Assembly: GCA_964549745.1 (NCBI GenBank)
Contig: CAZJWP010000044.1
Location: forward strand, 1 to 16,658
Origin: J089 sp964549745
GTDB lineage: Bacteria; Fidelibacterota; Marinisomatia; Marinisomatales; J089
DNA: 16,658 nucleotides
Direction: 5' to 3'
Position 1 is the first letter of the stretch. Each line of letters begins with the position of its first letter. The notes under the pieces were generated by a model, which saw only the letters and a list, made by a program, of their open reading frames with translations, made no database searches and had not been told where the DNA came from. Positions 14,401 through 16,658 of the stretch are shown here, piece after piece. The translations under genes and the position numbers were made by a program.

Positions 14401-15047
14401 AACAGTCGTATGAAGTATATGTGAACCATCCACCGGTGATTGTGTCCAATGCCCCGGGTAAAGCATTAGTTGGTGAACCCTATGTGTACCAGACCCGGGT
14501 AGAAGATCTGAACAGTAACGCCGTTCTTCAATTCTCACTGGTGAAAGGTCCCCGGAATATGCAAATGGACAAAACCGGGAAAGTGGTGTGGACACCGGAG
14601 GCCTCACAGATAAACGATCACGTTTTCGAAGTGGAAGTGACCGACGGCTACCGCAAAGATCATCAGGTTAATCATGTGTTTGTGAATATGGCGCCTACGA
14701 TTATTTCCAAACCGAAACCGGTCACCCTGGCCGGATACGAATATCGCTACCGCCTCGTTGCAGAAGACCTGAACAAAGACAAAATTACGTTCCGTTCTGT
14801 CCGGTTACCCAAATACTCAAAGTTTAACACAAAGACAGGTTTATTTACCTGGAAGGCCCGGAATAATCAAAAGGGGCCTAACGATGTGATTATCCTGGCG
14901 ATTGATGAACACGGTGCCGCCACGACGCACCAGTTCCAGATTCATGTGTTCGAAGATCCGGGAGCCCGCCAATTTGTGAACACAGGCTGGCCGCTCATGC
15001 TCACGTTTGTGGGTGTGATTTTTGCCTGGGGTGTTTCCCAGATTTAA
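11415..15047 (+). CDS. Large secreted FG-GAP propeller plus putative-Ig repeat protein with C-terminal membrane helix
   Basis: This encodes 1210 residues. The signal peptide (about 1-20) is probably cleaved before Q21. Five FG-GAP calcium-loop motifs follow at 89, 153, 208, 264 and 311 (for example DINGDGDAEIA, DLNGDGFRDLL), indicating an integrin-alpha-like beta-propeller. A Pro/Glu-rich linker (395-435) leads to seven modules of the putative-Ig (He_PIG, cadherin-like) type, each with a tryptophan at the end of a central strand (W481, 592, 679, 769, 972, 1059, 1146). Most begin with a strand like VYVNHPPVIV. One module is split by an extra ~115-residue segment (about 829-948). The C-terminus (about 1187-1210) is a hydrophobic helix. 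It follows the 788-residue gene by 37 bases with no clear ribosome-binding site. A role in adhesion or envelope scaffolding is likely from the architecture, but not shown. Confidence 0.88.
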   Translation: MKSLSILLFSLLSITQLWGGQYRIRAMEGPFDFKRDKSLEFITLSQDDDGRLSKIAVHKLDSQGYQETLWELNPPSDSPVEFAGVQVGDLNGNGYPELITVMNTLNLTKDILAHPIVLAYEWSDSGFPSEPTYSLDLGDGKSYLRCRNFDIGDINGDGDAEIAAALGSPVRSVNILDVGVDSTLIITDQIRLPDFRTGIGSIYVKMLDYDWDGQSDLVVFSPVGSLIKSQVITQSNGLWNTGKVQINAFDGMDGFLPNATVVSDWDMDGFQDLLLPFQSGDVIALTPSYEALAVERLPLEPGPISDLKQADLNGDGFRDLLITSGETNLLSVVYGDTTGNRTPEYYSLDSDSLASQVFVTLPITRFGMYTGTILAAEWNGLESNVVQVDLGFGTTPEVTTTEPPEIPEIASAQKEQLPSEPVAATGVPLPPDVLPRYVLPVNQPFAFTIPEKEGEEFYSFRWVQPPPPGMYFHYDSKSIRWVPDVTNLGAYPLDYFVRMKTGEKVQAGPAVGNDSLVTYQVAPTLEGHEEQLWIYVNDPPVFVSEPGQTEFVSDELFTYTPKVRDRNIDAKISLGLERGPDGMTLKDGELFWQTDSTSTGVYEVRIVASDGFDRASQEFKLFPRAGVRILSTPISEGKVNQLYQYTPEAWHQQLDYPLLFSLVKAPEGMTIDSVGTVSWTPTNTQVDTQRFALAVQHGVATDTQRVAVYINHPPVIVNAPQPMIKLGLGDSWEFTPDVFDPNQADEITYIARELPEGMRMDPFDGRLYWEPGGNNLDFSHLAVDVTDGKEIRTFESDFFVNAPIHVVSLPPMIATVGEPYSYKILTSDLNKADLLPLDHVVKLDPVALCRVYAARINDDEAAANIDRYIGDWNSAETVYWSPPDSSSDGYISRLNLKKYVQQIFYEKDQLYVVVKTVDNRSVSIKDVLWEFFHGNQGKPPKVTVTRFPINRYTLTDFPDGMTVNEVTGTLSWTATKDQVDVQKVTVVVSDGYTKDEQSYEVYVNHPPVIVSNAPGKALVGEPYVYQTRVEDLNSNAVLQFSLVKGPRNMQMDKTGKVVWTPEASQINDHVFEVEVTDGYRKDHQVNHVFVNMAPTIISKPKPVTLAGYEYRYRLVAEDLNKDKITFRSVRLPKYSKFNTKTGLFTWKARNNQKGPNDVIILAIDEHGAATTHQFQIHVFEDPGARQFVNTGWPLMLTFVGVIFAWGVSQI
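11667..12389 (+). repeat. FG-GAP/VCBS propeller repeats within the 1210-residue protein
   Basis: Five copies of a D-x-[DN]-x-[DN]-G-x-x-[DE]-[IL] calcium loop occur at residues 89, 153, 208, 264 and 311, about 47-64 residues apart: the spacing of propeller blades. Each is followed by a short hydrophobic strand. A sixth or seventh blade may exist without an intact loop. Confidence 0.75.
12711..14954 (+). repeat. Tandem putative-Ig (He_PIG/cadherin-like) modules within the 1210-residue protein
   Basis: Module boundaries recur at residues about 539, 627, 713, 802, 1006 and 1094, giving a period of 85-90 residues except for one of about 204. Shared landmarks are N-H/D-P-P at the start, a YxY strand, a G-M or P-x-G-M turn, W-x-P and a closing V-x-D-G-Y strand. 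The DNA copies have diverged, so the duplication is old. Confidence 0.75.
13899..14258 (+). other. Extra domain inserted in a putative-Ig module, possibly CBM9-like
   Basis: Residues about 829-948 interrupt the module that starts at IHVVSLPPMIATVGEPYSY and resumes at RYTLTDFPDGMTVNEVTG. The inserted segment contains ANIDRYIGDWNSAETVYW followed by IFYEKDQLYVVVKTVDN. This pattern (ID-G-x-x-W, then a strand, then D-x-LYVxVxVxDN) recalls CBM9-like/DOMON-type beta-sandwich domains. The insertion is visible directly from module spacing; the fold assignment is by motif memory only. Confidence 0.45.
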
Positions 15048-16099
15048 TCGGCAGGTAATTCCGCCTTTTCCAGGCGATCCAAAATCGCCTTCTGTGCATC
15101 CTCCGGTAATTCCATTTTCACCCGTATATAAGCCACCGGTAAATCCGAATCCAACTTTGATTCCAGGCGGATTGCATCTTTTTCCGTCGTTAGGATCAAC
15201 ACGGGATTCAGAGCTTTGATCTGCCGGTAAATCCGATCCATTTCCCGCTCCCCAAAGATTTGGTGATCCCGGAATTTTAGATGCGTTTTATAATGTATAT
15301 CTAACGCCTGTACCGTCGCTTCAAACCCTTTTGGATCGCCAATTCCGGAAATCAGGAGCACCGCTCCGGATTGGCTGAGTTTAATCGCATCTAGATCCGA
15401 CACATCTTCATTAAAAAAAATAATCTCATCGTGGGTTAAGGGGACGGAAAACCAGGGGATGGAAAGTGTTTCGATGCGAGAGCGGATTGTATCAGCAAAT
15501 TCATAGAGATTGGATTTGGTTACCAGGATAAGGTTTGCGCGCCGGATGTTGGACCATTTTTCTCTGAGTCGTCCCACCGGCAGTATACGGTAAAAGGATT
15601 CACGGTCTCTTGCATTTAGAAGAACAATATCCAGGTCGCGGGCGATTCGCCGATGTTGAAAAGCATCATCCAGGATGAGCACATCCGGGTGAAAACGTTC
15701 AATCAGGAGCTGCGCACCCCGTACCCGGTCTTCGTCCACCATGACAGGAGATTTGGGTAAAGCATGGGAGATGAGAAGAGGTTCGTCGCCTACGGAAATC
15801 CAGGACGGGCGTTTATTTGATTGACCATCGGAAACCAAAACCGAACCCTTGGTTTTGCGTCCATATCCGCGGCTTAGCACGGCAACAGATTTTCCCTGAG
15901 CGACAAGCGCCTTAGCGATGGCAATGACCGAGGGTGTTTTCCCGGTTCCTCCGGCGGTGAGGTTTCCCACGGAGATAACAGGCACATCCACCGCAACAGC
16001 CTTGAACCACCCGTGGTTAAAAGCAAAATTTCGGAAACCGGAGAGCGCCGAATAAATCCAGCTGATCAAATAAAACAGGCTTTTAATCAGCAGCTTCAT
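15044..16099 (-). CDS. lpxK: Tetraacyldisaccharide 4'-kinase
   Basis: LpxK phosphorylates the 4' position of the tetraacylated disaccharide-1-phosphate to give lipid IVA, at the cytoplasmic face of the inner membrane. Counting from the ATG at 16099 the protein has 351 residues, the usual family length. An N-terminal hydrophobic helix is at about 4-20, and the P-loop is GNLTAGGTGKTP at 45-56. DDAFQHRR at 144-151 is the family signature, and TTEKDAIRL appears toward the C-terminus. The frame is open to an ATG at 16147, but that would add 16 residues and overlap the upstream gene by 65 bases. ATG 16102 or 16099 is preferred, still overlapping the acyltransferase stop by about 17-20 bases. The gene is probably translated together with its upstream neighbour. 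Its stop codon interlocks with that of the convergent 1210-residue gene. Confidence 0.94.
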   Translation of the reverse strand: MKLLIKSLFYLISWIYSALSGFRNFAFNHGWFKAVAVDVPVISVGNLTAGGTGKTPSVIAIAKALVAQGKSVAVLSRGYGRKTKGSVLVSDGQSNKRPSWISVGDEPLLISHALPKSPVMVDEDRVRGAQLLIERFHPDVLILDDAFQHRRIARDLDIVLLNARDRESFYRILPVGRLREKWSNIRRANLILVTKSNLYEFADTIRSRIETLSIPWFSVPLTHDEIIFFNEDVSDLDAIKLSQSGAVLLISGIGDPKGFEATVQALDIHYKTHLKFRDHQIFGEREMDRIYRQIKALNPVLILTTEKDAIRLESKLDSDLPVAYIRVKMELPEDAQKAILDRLEKAELPAD

Positions 16100-16658
16100 C
16101 ATTGGGTCTGCGGCCGGAAGCGATGCAGGCTTGCTGTTCGGTTTCATCCATGGCGATTTTCAACCGGTTCACACAATCTTCAAAATCATCATCTGCGCTA
16201 AATTCAAGATGGGGTCCGAAACATAAGTGAATCTTCGCAAAAGGTTTGACCACATAAAAGGTATCCCAATTGGTAAAACCCCAGGAACGGTTCGCATCAC
16301 CGATCATGGGAATAACCACAGCATTGGTTTTTTGCGCCACCCGGATTACGCCGGGTTTGGGGATTTTGGCCGGACCCTTGGGACCGTCCGGTGTCATGGC
16401 CAGGAGTTTTCCCCTGCCTTTCAGTGCATCTACCATTTCGCGGTACACTTCTTGGCCCCGGCTGGAACTGCTGCCACGAAGAAGATTCCAACCTAACCGT
16501 TCACCTATTTCGGAGATAAAATCCGCGTCTCTATGCATTCCTGCCAGACCATAGTGATTCTGACCGGACAATTTCATAAAGACTGGCAATAGGCGTCCGT
16601 GCCAGGCTGCAATTATCACGGGTCTTCCCTGATCCAAATAGCGCTGGTAGTCACCGTT
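16083..16658 (-). CDS. DUF374/LPLAT-type lysophospholipid acyltransferase, 5' end missing
   Basis: The frame is open to the right window edge, so the start is missing; about 191 codons are visible. Motifs fit the DUF374 branch of the lysophospholipid acyltransferase superfamily: AAWHGRLLP near the N-terminal edge, HRDADFISEIGERLGW, RGSSSSRG, and TPDGPKGPAKIPKPGVI, the family hallmark. The family is thought to transfer acyl chains to lipid A precursors or other phospholipids at the inner membrane; which substrate applies here is unknown. Its end overlaps the lpxK start, and DUF374 genes commonly neighbour lpxK and the Kdo transferase gene, so a lipid A/Kdo operon probably continues beyond the right edge. 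Confidence 0.88.
   Translation of the reverse strand, partial: NGDYQRYLDQGRPVIIAAWHGRLLPVFMKLSGQNHYGLAGMHRDADFISEIGERLGWNLLRGSSSSRGQEVYREMVDALKGRGKLLAMTPDGPKGPAKIPKPGVIRVAQKTNAVVIPMIGDANRSWGFTNWDTFYVVKPFAKIHLCFGPHLEFSADDDFEDCVNRLKIAMDETEQQACIASGRRPNDEAAD

Noticed and set aside
14094..14607. Overlapping antisense frames inside the 1210-residue gene
   Set aside because: The sense frame has clear repeat structure here. The antisense frames show no motif and no start signals.
11415..15047. Type IX secretion substrate
   Set aside because: The C-terminus is a hydrophobic helix and lacks the beta-rich sorting domain of type IX cargo.

Overview
The window looks like a chromosomal segment from a Gram-negative, probably aerobically respiring bacterium of the FCB group. 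The evidence is a three-gene succinate dehydrogenase of the Bacteroidetes/Chlorobi type (single five-helix di-heme cytochrome b subunit), a TonB system with two ExbD genes, an LpxK gene (so lipid A is made), and two secreted proteins whose predicted mature N-terminus is glutamine. Large FG-GAP plus putative-Ig proteins would fit a Neomarinimicrobiota/Calditrichota/Ignavibacteria-like lineage. That placement is inference. GC content is moderate by eye, and there is no sign of mobile elements, RNA genes or CRISPR.

Layout. (1) 1-588: a window-edge stretch with an uncertain leftward gene start, then a small four-helix membrane protein. (2) 719-4051, rightward: sdhC-sdhA-sdhB, tightly packed, ending at a strong bidirectional terminator (4066-4095). 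(3) 8802-4094, leftward: a secreted beta-rich protein, an S41 C-terminal processing protease, then exbB-exbD-exbD-tonB, probably with its own promoter in front of exbB. (4) 8803-9010: a divergent control region rich in inverted repeats. (5) 9011-15047, rightward: two adjacent, partly homologous secreted proteins of 788 and 1210 residues, built from FG-GAP (integrin-like propeller) repeats and putative-Ig modules. (6) 16658-15044, leftward: a DUF374-type acyltransferase (cut by the window edge) and lpxK, for lipid A/outer-membrane assembly. The stop codons of the 1210-residue gene and lpxK interlock in one TTAA.

How they work together: sdhCAB passes electrons from succinate to quinone. ExbB/ExbD/TonB uses the resulting proton gradient to energise outer-membrane transport. 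The protease and lipid A genes serve envelope upkeep. The least explained part is the divergent cluster of the 300-residue secreted protein facing the 788/1210-residue pair. The larger protein carries an extra ~115-residue segment, faintly resembling a CBM9-like carbohydrate-binding fold, spliced into one of its Ig modules, and it ends in a hydrophobic helix. This pair is the best candidate for an undescribed envelope system.
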